From NCBI RefSeq assembly GCF_963924675.1, contig NC_089227.1, forward strand, positions 49,222,080-49,286,079: a stretch of DNA of 64,000 nucleotides. The letters are read 5' to 3'. This DNA comes from Phocoena phocoena. Lineage: Eukaryota > Chordata > Mammalia > Artiodactyla > Phocoenidae. This document shows, piece after piece, positions 1-10,232 of this stretch. A program made the position numbers and the translations under genes. Below the pieces are notes generated by a model. The model saw nothing but the letters and a program-made list of their open reading frames with translations, searched no databases and was not told the DNA's origin. The stretch's first letter is position 1. Every line of letters begins with the position of its first letter.

Positions 1-1000
1 TAACTTTGGGGTTTTTTTGTTTTTTCTCTAATTGTTTTAGGTGCAAGGTTAGGTTGTTTGTTCAAGATGTTTCCTGTTTCTTAAGGTGGGCTTGTAATGC
101 TATAAACTTCCCTCTTAGAACTGCTTTTGCTGCATCCCATAGGTTTTGGGTCATCGTGTCTCCATTGTCATTTGTTTCTAGGTATTTTTAAATTTCCTCT
201 TTGATTTCTTCAGTGAACACTTCATTATTAAGTAGTGTATTGTTTAGCCTCCATGTGTTACATGTGTAAAAGATCTTACAGATCTTTTCCTGTACTTGAT
301 ATCTAGTCTCTTAGCGTTGTGGTCGGAAAAGATACTTGATACAATTTCAATTTTCTTAAATTTACCAAGGCTTGATTTGTGAGCCCAAGATATGATCTAT
401 CCTGGAGAATGTTCCATGAGCACTTGAGAAAAATGTGTATTCTGTTGTTTTTGATTGGAGTGTCCTATAAATATCAATTAAGTCCATCTTGTTTAATGTA
501 TCATTGAAAGCTTGTGTTTCCTTATTTATTTTCATTTTGGATGATCTGTCCATTGGTGAAAGTGGGGTGTTAAAGTCCCCTACTATGAATGTGTTACTGT
601 CGAGTTCCCCTCTTATGGCTGTTAGCATTTGCCTTATGTATTGAGGTGCTCCTATGTTGGGTGCATAAATATTTACAATTGTTATATCTTCTTCTTGGAT
701 CGATCTCTTGATCATTATGTAGTGTCCTTCTTTGTCACTTGTAATAGTCTTTATTTTAAAGTCTATTTTGTCTGATATGAGAATTGCTGCTCCAGCTTTC
801 TTTTGGTTTCCATTTGCATGGAATATCTTTTTCCATCCCCTTACTTTCAGTCTGTATGTGTCTCTAGGTCTGAAGTGGGTCTGTTGTAGACAGCATATAT
901 ATGGGTCTTATTTTCGTATCCATTCAGCCAATCTGTGTCTTTTGGTGGGAGCATTTAGTCCATTTACATTTAAGGTAATTATTGATATGTTCCTATTCCC
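1..1000 (-). pseudogene. L1 ORF2 remnant, endonuclease domain
   Basis: ORF2 encodes the endonuclease/reverse transcriptase that copies L1 RNA into the genome; only its N-terminal endonuclease part is in the window. The clearest open stretch is 715-362 on the minus strand (117 residues). It contains 'NIYAPN', then 'GDFNTPLS', then 'DLIDIYRTL', 'TEYTFFS' and 'RIDHILGS', which are the conserved apurinic-endonuclease motifs in the usual order. Reading continues in other frames on both sides, and a stop falls after 'GSQIKPW', so the domain is broken. The catalytic Asp/Asn of GDFN and the Asp of the DHI motif are still readable. The ORF2 start near 1000 is an estimate from the usual distance to these motifs. 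Confidence 0.85.
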
Positions 1001-1950
1001 ATTTTCTAAATTGTTTTGGGTTCATTATTGTAGGTCTTTTCCTTCTTTTGTGTGTTTCTTGCCTAAAAAAGTTCCTTTAGCATTTGTTGTAAAGCTGGTT
1101 TGGTGGTGCTGAGCTCTCTCAACTTTTGCTTGTCTGTAAAGGTTTTAATTTCTCCATCAAATCTGAATGAGATCCTTGCTGGGTAGAGTAATCTTGGTTG
1201 CACGTTTTTCTCCTTCATCACTTTAAATATGTCCTGCCACTCCCTTCTGGCTTGCAGAGTTTCTGCTGAAAGATCAGCTGTTAACCTTATGGGGATTCCG
1301 TTGTGTGTTATTTTTCCCTTGCTGCTTTTAATATGCTTTCTTTGTATTTAATTTTTGACAGTTTGATTAATATGTGTCTTGGCGTATTTCTCCTTGGATT
1401 TATCCTGTATGGGACTCTCTGTGCTTCCTGGACTTGATTAACTATTTCCTTTCCCATATTCGGGAAGTTTTCAACTATAATCTCTTCAAATATTTTCTCA
1501 GTCCCTTTCTTTTACTCTTCTTCTGGAACCCCTATAATTCGAATGTTGGTGCATTTAATGTTGTCCCAGAGGTCTCTGAGACTGTCCTCAGTTCTTTTCA
1601 TTCTTTTTTCTTTATTCTGCTGTGCAGTAGTTATTTCCACTATTTTTTCTTCCAGGTCACTTATCCGTTCTTCTGTCTCAGTTATTCTGGTAGTGATTCC
1701 ATCTATAGTATTTTTCATTTCATTTATTGTGTTGTTCATCCTTGTTTGTTTCATCTTTAGTTCTTCTAGGTCCTTGTTAAATATTTCTTGCATTTTGTCT
1801 ATTCTATTTCCAAGATTTTGGATCATCTTTACTATCATTATTCTGAATTCTTTGTCAGGTAGACTGCCTATTTCCTCTTCATTTGTTAGGTAGGTCTGGT
1901 GGGTTTTTATCTTGCTCCTTCATCTGCTGTGTGTTTTTCTGTCTTCTCAT
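1000..1950 (-). pseudogene. L1 ORF1 remnant, coiled-coil RNA-binding protein
   Basis: ORF1 makes the trimeric coiled-coil RNA chaperone of the L1 particle. A start codon consistent with ORF1 lies at 1950-1948 (minus strand), followed by 'MRRQKNTQQMKEQDKN'. A short insertion near 1887-1893 then breaks the frame. The longest open stretch is 1838-1512. It shows a heptad-rich coiled coil (MQEIFNKDLEELKMKQ, then RITETEERISDLEEKI) and then 'NIRIIGVPEEE', the entry to the RNA-recognition domain. A stop follows immediately, where intact copies continue with lysines, so this is a premature stop. The C-terminal domain is only readable in fragments down to about 1000. Confidence 0.85.
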
Positions 1951-2457
1951 TTTGCTTATCTTACTGTGTTTGGGATCTCCTTTTTGCAGGCTGAAGGTTC
2001 ACCCGTTGTTTTTGGTGTCTGTCCCCAGTGGCTAAGGTTGGTTCAGTGGGTTGTGTAGGCTTCCTGGTGGAGGCAACTAGTACCTGTGTTCTGGTGGATG
2101 AGGCTGGATCTTGTCTCTCTGGTGGGCAGGTCCACGTCTGGTGGTGTGTTTTGGGGTGTCTGCGGACTTATTATGATTTTAGGCAGCCTCTCTGCTAATG
2201 GGTGGGGTTGTGTTCCTGTCTTGCTAGTTGTTTGGCATAGAATGTCCAGCACTGTAGCTTTCTGGTCGTTGAGTGAAGCTGGGTGCTGGTGTTGTGATGG
2301 AGAGCTCTGGGAGATTTTTGCCGTTTGATATTATGTGGAGCTGGGAGGTCTGTTGTTGACCAGTGTCCTGAAGTTGGCTCTCCCACCTCAGAGGCACAGC
2401 ACTGACACCTGGCTGAAGCACCAAGAGCCTTTCCTCCACACGGCTCAGAATAAAAGG

Positions 2458-2640
2458 GAGAAAAAGTAGAGAGAAAGAATTAGTAGCAGTAGGAAGAAAG
2501 AAAGGAAGGAAGAAAGAAAGAAGAAAAGGAAAGAAGGAAAGAAAGAAAGGAAGGAGGGAGGGAGGGAGGGATGGTGGGAGGAAGGAAGGAAGGAAGAAAG
2601 GAGGGAAGGAAGGGAAAAAGAAAGCAAGAAGGAAGATAAA
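2458..2640. repeat. Purine tract (GGAA/GAAA) in the L1 5' UTR
   Basis: About 180 bases consist almost only of A and G on the plus strand, as runs of GGAA, GAAA and GGGA. The minus strand is correspondingly polypyrimidine. The tract lies inside the L1 leader, downstream of a segment containing 'ggctcagaataaaagggag', and grades into an A/T-rich stretch (2640-2700). It is low-complexity, likely length-variable, and could adopt non-B structure; no coding role is supported. Confidence 0.85.
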
Positions 2641-3116
2641 GTAAAATAGAGTAAAATATAATAAAGTTATTAAATTAAAAAATAATTATTAAGAAAAAAA
2701 CAAACGGACAGATAGAACCTTAGGACAAATGGTGGAAGCAAAGCTATACAGACAAAATCTCACACAGAAGCATACACAGACACACTCACGAAAAGAGGAA
2801 AAAATCATAAATCTTGCTCTCAAAGTCCACCTCCTCAATTTGGGATGATTCATTGTCTAAAGGAGGGAAGGAAGGAAGGAAAGAAAGAAAGAAAGAACAT
2901 AAAGTAAAATAAAATAGAGTTATTAAAATTAATTATTAAGAAAGAAAAAAGATTAAAAACGGACGGATAGAACCCTAGGACAAATGGTGGAAGCAAAGCT
3001 ATACAGACAAAATCTCACACAGAAGCATACACATACACACAAAAAGAGGAAAAGAGGAAAAATCATAAATCTTGCTCTCAAAGTTCACCTCCTCAATTTG
3101 GGATGATTCGTTGTCT
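2605..3116. repeat. Two-copy tandem duplication, period about 255 bp, inside the L1 5' UTR
   Basis: The stretch containing 'aggacaaatggtggaagc' occurs at about 2722 and again at about 2977, a spacing of 255 bases. The match extends on both sides, from an upstream GGAA/AAAGTAAAAT tract to a shared downstream end reading 'tttgggatgattc' followed by 'ttgtct'. The copies differ by a few substitutions and small indels. This looks like a duplication within the LINE leader, either inherited from the source element or formed after insertion. Confidence 0.85.
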
Positions 3117-3179
3117 CTTCATGTATTCCACAGATGCAGGGTGCATCAAGTTGATTGTGGAGCTTTAATCCGCTGCTTC

Positions 3180-4278
3180 TGAGGCTGCTGGGAGAGATTT
3201 CCCTTTCTCTTCTTTGTTCTCACAGCTCCCAGGGGCTCAGTTTTGGATTTGGCCCCGCCTCTGCGTGTAGGTCGCTGGAGGGCGTCTGTTTTTCTGCTCA
3301 GACAGGACAGGGTTAAAGGAGCCGCTGATTCGGGGGGAGGGAGGGGCATGGAGTGCGGGTTGAGCCTGCTGGTTGAGCCTGCTGCGGCAGAGGCCGGCGT
3401 GACGTTGCACCAGCTTGAGGCGTGCCGTGCGTTCTCCCGGGGAAGTTGTCCCTGGATCCCGGGACCCTGGCAGTGGTGGGCTGCACTGGCTCCCGGGAGG
3501 GGAGGTGTGGATAGTGACCTGTGCTCGCACACAGGCTTCTTGGCGGTGGCAGCAGCAGCCTTAGCATCTTCTGCCCGTCTCTGGGGTCCACGCTTTTAGC
3601 TGCGGCTCGCGCCTGTCTCTGGAGCTCCTTTAGGCAGTGCTCTTAATCCCTTCCCCTCGTGCACCAAGAAACAAAGAGGGAAGAAAAAGTCTCTTGCCTC
3701 TTCGGCAGCTCCAGACCTTTTCCCGGACTCCCTCCCGGCTAGCCGTGGTGCACTAACCCCCTGCAGGCTATGTTCACGCCGCAAACCCCAGTCCTCTCCC
3801 TGCGCTCCGACCAAAGCTTGAGCCTCAGCTCGCAGCCCCGCCCACCCCGGCGGGTGAGCAGACAAGCCTCTCGGGCTGGTGCGTGCTGGTCGGCGCTGAT
3901 CCTCTGTGCGGGACTCTCCCCACTTTGCCCTCCGCACCCCTGTTGCTGCACTCTCTTCCGCGGCCCCGAAGCTGCCCCCCTCCGCCACCTGCAGTGTCCG
4001 CCCGTGAAGGGGCTTCTAGTGTGTGGAAACCTTTCCTCCTTCACAGCTCCCTCCCACTGGTGCAGGTCCCATCCCTATTCTTTTTGTCTCTATTTTTTCT
4101 TTTGCCCTACCCAGGTACTTGGGGACTTTCTTGCCTTCTGGGAGGTCTGAGGTCTTCTGCCAGCGTTCAGTAGGTGTTCTGTAGGAGTTGTTCCACGTGT
4201 AGATGTATTTCTGTTGTATCTGTGGGGAGGAAGGTGATCTCCGTGTCTTACTCTTCCGCCATCTTCCCCTCGTCCCCC
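3180..4278 (-). promoter_or_regulatory. GC/CpG-rich proximal 5' UTR and internal promoter region of the L1
   Basis: This is the first ~1.1 kb of the L1 on its own strand. It is far richer in G+C and CpG than the surrounding ~40% GC DNA, which is the expected place for the L1 internal promoter. Open frames seen here on both strands have no recognisable domain and are consequences of the high GC content. Promoter function is inferred from position in the element, not seen directly. Confidence 0.6.
4258..4265 (-). promoter_or_regulatory. Candidate YY1 site at the L1 5' end
   Basis: On the minus strand this reads AAGATGGC within 'gggaagatggcggaag', a few bases from the element start. In human L1 a YY1 site with the same AAGATGG core sits near the start of the 5' UTR and directs accurate initiation. 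The match is to motif and position only. Confidence 0.5.
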
Positions 4279-4446
4279 CATTACTAACTGAGTAAATGGA
4301 GGCTCAGTGAAGGCACGTGTCCTACACACCATGAATAGTTAGACGTAGATAGTTGTCCTACACACGGTGGATAGTTAGATAGATAGATTCACACCCAGAC
4401 CTGTCCCGTGCAGAAGCCCATCCTCTCTCCTCTGTACCACATGGTG
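4279..4446 (-). repeat. MIR-like SINE fragment with a short internal duplication
   Basis: The plus strand reads as the reverse complement of MIR: 'ggaggctcagtgaagg' near the left, then 'cacccagacctgtccc' and 'agaagcccatcctctctcc' toward the right. Between them a ~35-bp segment is present twice ('gtgtcctacacacc..atagttagacgtagata' and 'gttgtcctacacacgg..atagttagatagata'). The L1 5' end lies directly beside it, so the L1 may have landed in or next to this older repeat. Confidence 0.45.
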
Positions 4447-7400
4447 CTCTTGATTATCTTGATTTCTTTCCTTAAGAAGATTGTTCTTAAAGATATTGGC
4501 TCAGCCATTTCAAAGTAATGGTTCTCCATAATTAGACAAGCACACTCCATTTCATTAGGGAAGCTGACTCCCACTAAGATTAAAACAGGTGTGGGAGCCA
4601 TTAACCAAGAATATCTCAGCAAAACTCAAATTTGGAGCATCCCATTTCCCATTAAATATGAAAACCCTGAGAAAGTTACTATCTGTACAAAGTAGGCCAG
4701 GAAATGGCAGTTTAGTTATTGAATAATCAGCCCACGAACCTGGGAGCAGAGGTCTTGTAATTCTTGAATAGACTCTCTCCCATCTCTCTTGTGCGGGGTC
4801 TCACACCCACATGTTATGCCTCCAGCCCACCCTCTGGATGTAGGGTAATGGGGGCTTTTCATCCATTATGAGATCATACTAAACCTGTTATCCTCCTGAA
4901 ATAGTATACATTCAGGACTTTTCTGAGTTCACTATTAAATTGTAGAAGCCATTTAACCTTATCCATCAATTGAGAGTAATAGAAACTGCTCTTACTTCCA
5001 AGGGGTTGTCCCAGAGTCCCAAAGAAGCATAAAGCTTTTAAAAATTCCCAAGAGCGTGATATTGCAAACGATTGCTCACAAGGTTACTGCTAACCCTTGC
5101 CCTGTGGCTAGCTCCCTAGGTCTCTGCACATGACTTTCCCAACCAATCTGTTACTCTATTCGTTTTCTTAGACAGGTAAGTTATCATTGGCAGATGTTTT
5201 CACTTTCATAGGTACTTTGGGACAGACATTCCTAGGTACTCTGGCAGTCACAGCACACAGGCTACCTCCTAGCCACCAAGCAGCCAGCTCGGCTCTGCCT
5301 GCCAGCTCCCCTATTGCCTTGAAACCTTTAATAAAGCCTGTAAGCAGGTATCTAGGGACCTGGCTTAGCCACAAAGCAGCTGATTCCCTGGGAGAATGTG
5401 AGCATAGGAGAGTCAGAGAAATTAATAGGAAGCTTTCTTCTGGATATGGAGATGGGAGAGTGGCTGTCTCACATTAGGCATTCTCAAAGTGACAGAAGTT
5501 TGAAAAACTGAAAAGAAGTTTATCTTTATGGCATGACTAACCCCGGGTTCTCCTAATCAATATATTTTTAACCTAACAGACTTGGGTTTTTTTTTTTTTT
5601 TTTTAGCTATGCAAGAGTAAACTTCCTAGGAAAAAACTATAAAACTCTTGAAAGGTAGAACTTCATCCAATCAATCAAGTGTTTATTGAGCACCCCAAAC
5701 TCAAATTTTAGTCTTCAGGCTGAACTAAATTCATATCATTTGCGGGAGATATCTATTTCTGACATTCTCTTCACAATCCCTAGGAATATGCCCAGCCTCA
5801 CATGGAAACAGCTGCCTATGTCTTGCAACTATATATGTGAGACTCAGTCATTTATCTACCTATTTCAAAGTGTATGTCTCTTTTTTAGTGGAAAACAAAG
5901 GAGCAAAAAGTCGGATTTTGCTCTGTGTGCCTGAATGAGAAGTCTCCTTTCCTCTAAGATTCAAATGAGAATACGCCACCAATCACATCCCACTTACAGT
6001 GGAAAACGGGGCGTGTGTGAGCACACTTCGCCCTCTTCCACATTTCCAAATGTCTGTTTTCTTCCACAGGACAAAATCTGGAAACATGTGCCTTTCACCA
6101 AATACATATAAATAGCATAGGCTAAAAACCAAAGACCACAACGACAAAAATTAATTGACGTTTGTAAATTGTGAAGCATACAACTGGCCCAAAGGAAAAA
6201 AACTAGGACATTTGTTGTTAGTACTTCCTCTATTTGAACAGTCTTTGTTTTCCAGTGAGATTTTGGTACATCTCTTGTCTAATCCTCCACATACAACACA
6301 GGACTGCTTTCTCTAGGCAGGCAAAATTAGTTCAAGTAAAGGGTAGGAAAGAACTCTCAAGTAGATATATCTTGTATGTTATTCATTATTGAAAATGCTT
6401 ATTTACCCAAGAGAGACATAGGTCTTAAACTTTGTATTGTACCTTATCTTGAAAATGCATATTCTGTCATAAATGCTATCATAGAAGTCTAATTTCTTGA
6501 GGATCTTTTCCTATCCAAAAGACTATTAAAGTAAATTGCAGTTGGAACTAAAAATGCAGGCATTAAGAATAAAGGAATTTTCCCTGTTGTAATATATTTG
6601 AATACCCAGGGGATAAACAAGAACTAGGAAAGGTTTAACCAGGTTTAACTAGAAAAGCCCCATCTTTCCCAGCAATAAAATTCCCCACCTTTAAAAAGAC
6701 AGAAAATAACAGCCAAATATTGAGAGTCATGTCATCAACGTATTACTAAGTCATGTGCAACATCAGATATTTTAAATTACTCTAAATTATATGAAATACT
6801 GCATTTTTCTTAAAAAACTGACATTCCAGAAAACACTAGATTAAGGTCCTCCCTAGCCAAGAAAAGTGGAGATAATAAAGAAAAACGCAAGAAAGAAGAG
6901 ACAGACAAAAAAAAATTAGCAGAAGAAATTTTTGAAAAAGGGAAGATATTAGACATTTTCAGTCTACAAATATTTATTGAAATTGCAATTAACATGGAAA
7001 ACATAACCAAAGTCATAAACTAAAGCACATCCATCAGCACGTCATCTCTGTGATTCAAGCATATATCTCTTTTCTATAAAAAAGAATACATAATTTTCTA
7101 TATAAAAAAGAATATATAATTTTTAAAGACTCTTTCTTAAGCAAACTAAAGACAGAATTGTGGGTTTTCTTCATTTTGACCCAGTTCTCAGGTCAGTGAA
7201 TCAGTAGTTAAGAGGCAAAAATATTTTCCTTCCCAGTGCCCAAGGGGATATATTAAAAAGAAAGTTATTTCTTGTAAAAGGAGGCTGCATTATCCCAGTG
7301 CTTTCACACTACTTCTGTAAGGGTTTATTTTGTTGGGGGCAAAAGAAAACAGTGTTCTCACTTCTCAGCAGGGAATCCCAGTGGGTTTATGGTCCCTTTC

Positions 7401-8789
7401 CCATCAAAGTAGTCAGTCTCTTCCCTTGAAAGTTTTTTGGTTGGGCAGATTCTCTCCTGTAAAACCAAGGGTGAGAATCTTACTCCTTCACACAACTTTT
7501 TTTTTTTAAAGTTAAACTCAAAATAACTCATCGAATAAATAAGGGCTGAATAAATCCTCAGTTTATTGAGTGATGTGAAAATTGCCCATTGTCATTTGTG
7601 TCATTTGAACATTTCATTTCCATAATATCTAAAATTTCATTTTCTTGTTCTGTCTGCTTATTCGATGATCTTCATGTAGAGAGTTAGGAGGCAGAATTAA
7701 AAGCATTGTTCTTGCTGCATCTAAAGGAAGCTGGCAGCATACTAGTCATTTTCTAGAAAGAAATGTTTCTCTGAACTTTTTATTTGAGTCTGAAAGGGAC
7801 AATACAGTGAGATTAGTTTTTACTGGGAACCTGAGCATTTACCTCAAAAGCCAAAACAATTGGGTCACATTTTCTACAGCCTCTTATATAAGTAAAGTCA
7901 GATGAGTCCCAAGTTCTGAAAACCAAAGTGAATTTCTTCTAAGTCTCACTTCTTCAGGACAGTTGAGCCAATAGGCTATGTCAGAACGTCAACCTAGTCA
8001 CGGGAAGATCAGCTTGGAATGGATGCTCAGAAGTGAGGCACTAGAAACTGATGAAACCACGGGTGGAAACTTGACTCCTCCCACCTAGCCCAGAGGAGGC
8101 TGGTGGGAGGGAGAGCATGTAAATGTGAGGGAGGTGACAGCGATAGCAGAGTTTTTGAGATGAGAGATCAAATGGCAGATAAAACTGTATTGGAATTATC
8201 CATTTTGGTAGCCTATGAAAGACATTAGATTGAGAATGAAAAAGTATGATGGATTTGAGGGACAGTGCAGAGAGAATAATGCCAAGACACGGTAATGAAT
8301 TGAGGTATCTTACCCTGGTCATTTATGCTATTTCACTTTACTTACATTTCAAAGCCAATAAATGGTCTTTTAACCAAGATCATATGGTACAGAAAAGTAT
8401 AGAGGATTTCTTTATTCCTTTTAAAATTTCTTATTTATAATCAACCATGTTTCCTTATGGATTTGAAGAATTTATTCCTAAAATGGCTATAAACATCAAC
8501 CCAATCTCCAGTTTCTCTCACCTGACCAATCTGGGTGATACCTCTGCACGAGAAATTAGTCACCTACAAATGGTATCTTGTGGTATGGTTTATGTAGTGA
8601 GTCTTCATCTCAACATTTGCAGCTTGTTTCCCTTGCTTTGAGAAGGCTGTTATGAATGTCATGCAGCACTTCTTATAGATTTGTTTTCATTCCCAAAATT
8701 TCAGTTGAGTTACTAGAAGTTTTGTACACTCCCTTGGGGTATGTTGGTTAATTGCTAGAAAGCTATGGAACAATAATCAATTTGATATT
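4447..8789. other. Non-coding (CALCR intron, upstream part); no gene seen
   Basis: AT-rich unique sequence. Short open frames here show no domain, and none is flanked by convincing splice sites with conserved protein. There is a T-run at about 5586-5605, and a fragment 'caagtgtttattgagcacc' near 5676 resembles old MIR/L2 tails. I looked for the preceding CALCR exon (end of TM1 to TM2, with a KNMFLTY-like motif) and did not see it. Confidence 0.6.
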
Positions 8790-8794
8790 AGCTG

Positions 8795-9060
8795 TGTTCA
8801 GGTGGATTGCTCCAAATACTACAGCATTGTTCTCGCTGAACCGCAGGATCTCAGATCCCAGCTCTTCTACTTACAGATTAATGTTGAGCAAGTTACTTAG
8901 CCTCACTGGGCTTCACTTTCTTGATAGAGATATCAATAATAATAGTACCTTTCTCAAAGAGTTGCTTGTGAGGATTAAATGAACCAATACACCTAAGATC
9001 CATAAATCCATTTAAGAGTCAGAACTCTCAAATGTTAGCTATTATTATTTATACTAGAGT
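8795..9060 (+). repeat. MIR SINE
   Basis: Old tRNA-derived SINE readable in order: 'cccagctcttctacttac', 'ttgagcaagttacttagcct', 'aataataatagtacctt', 'gtgaggattaaatga', then a 'gttagctattattattt' tail. These match the MIR core and tail in plus orientation with many substitutions, as expected for a pan-mammalian relic. Confidence 0.8.
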
Positions 9061-10052
9061 TGTTACCATTGTCAGCGACTTAAGCACTCATCATTTTCTA
9101 ACGGTGGTACTCAGTTCCATTTCTGTGTCAACACACCATGGGAGGTGTGGAAGCTCAGAGCATGTGTAAAATACTGCTTAAATCTAAAAGGACTAAGTGT
9201 GAAAGCAGAATGCACATGCTCAGAGGTTTTAAATCAGAAATAACCAAAAAGGGCTGTGGCCTAAGCCTGAGCATATAAAACTCATTCAGTCATGGCTTGA
9301 AAATCCCCAGTGAAAAGTGATAATATCCTTATTAGAGCATGTAGGCAAAGACCTGTGAGTATAGCAAGCTGTTAATTTTTATCCCCCTGCCACATTTCTA
9401 ACAGGCTTCCCCCCCACCCCCATCATGTTTTCTGTTTTCTCTGGCTTTGTTTCCTGGACACTTCTGGAGTATTTCCTTTGCCAATTTCTGGATCATTTTC
9501 CAGTGTATTTATCTCAAATGGGACTTTTTTCTCCAGTTTTTTTTTTTTTTTTTTTTTCTAAACACACCCAATCGTGACTACAGTTGCACAGATTCAAGCT
9601 TATTTTCTCTGAGGCTTTATCAGAAATCAGCCCAGGATTGCATGACAGACTCACATTTAATTGAAAACGTTATATCTTTAAATTTCTCTAGAGAAGGACT
9701 GCAGTAGTTTCCTACAAAGTTAATGCTGACTTTCTGACTGGGGGATTTTTCTCCTTCATTCAACTAGCTTTAAAGACTGTACAAGTTGACAGCTTTCAAG
9801 TTGAAATGAAAGCCTTTTGCCCTTTGGTTTATCAACTGCACTGACATCTTGACAAAAATTTCTGTAATTCCTCCTCATGAAGTTTTAGTAATACATGTGC
9901 ATCGAAGTCAGGACGTTTCTCACTGCATTGTGAGTCTACTGGAGCAAGAAGCTTGTGCTCTTTGATGGTTAGAGTTATCAGTACTGGAAGGCCAGCAAGT
10001 AACCAAAACAGGAGTCAGGTACTGAGTAAACTCCCTCTGTACCCTAAACCCA
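9061..10052. other. Non-coding intron; no gene seen
   Basis: Contains a C-rich run near 9410-9420 and a 20-base T-run near 9537-9557. No exon-like conserved peptide or known repeat could be assigned. Confidence 0.5.
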
Positions 10053-10232
10053 TTCAAAGTGTGCTCCATCGTCCAATAGCATTAGCATCACTTGGTACTT
10101 AACTTAGAAATGCAGAATTTACCACCCCATGCTAGATCTTCTGAGTCAGAATCTCTACTAATGGGACCCAAAATCTGTGTTTTAACAAGCTCTCCCAGTG
10201 ATTCTGATGCATGCTAAAATTTGAAAAAGCAC
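10053..10232 (+). mobile_element. MER5A-like hAT (Charlie) DNA transposon relic
   Basis: The sequence follows the MER5A pattern: 'agcattagcatcacttgg', 'gaaatgcagaattt', 'tctgagtcagaatctct', 'tgtgttttaacaagctctcc', 'gtgattctgatgcatgctaaa', 'tttgaaaaagcac'. It is non-autonomous, has no coding capacity, and is much mutated. Confidence 0.8.

Larger units (their letters stand above)
1..4278 (-). mobile_element. L1 LINE, 5' end intact, cut by the left window edge
   Basis: Read on the minus strand, the element starts near 4278 with a 'gaagatggcggaag' type L1 leader. It continues through a long GC-rich and then purine-rich 5' UTR (about 4278-1951), an ORF1 region (about 1950-1000) and the start of ORF2 (about 1000-1), and leaves the window inside the endonuclease domain. 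Because the 5' end is present, this insertion was not 5'-truncated, unlike most L1 copies. Both ORFs carry frameshifts or stops, so the copy is dead. The 3' end and target-site duplication lie outside the window. The family assignment rests on recognisable ORF1 and ORF2 peptides; the cetartiodactyl subfamily is inferred from memory of related sequences. Confidence 0.93.

Noticed and set aside
732..1893. Plus-strand open frames of 116-128 codons
   Set aside because: Shadows of the L1 ORF1/ORF2 on the other strand.
2445..2627. Minus-strand Ser/Phe/Leu-rich open frame
   Set aside because: Translation of the GGAA/GAAA purine tract; low complexity only.
3146..4332. Several long overlapping open frames on both strands
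   Set aside because: They all lie in the GC-rich L1 leader, where stops are rare by composition; no conserved peptide.
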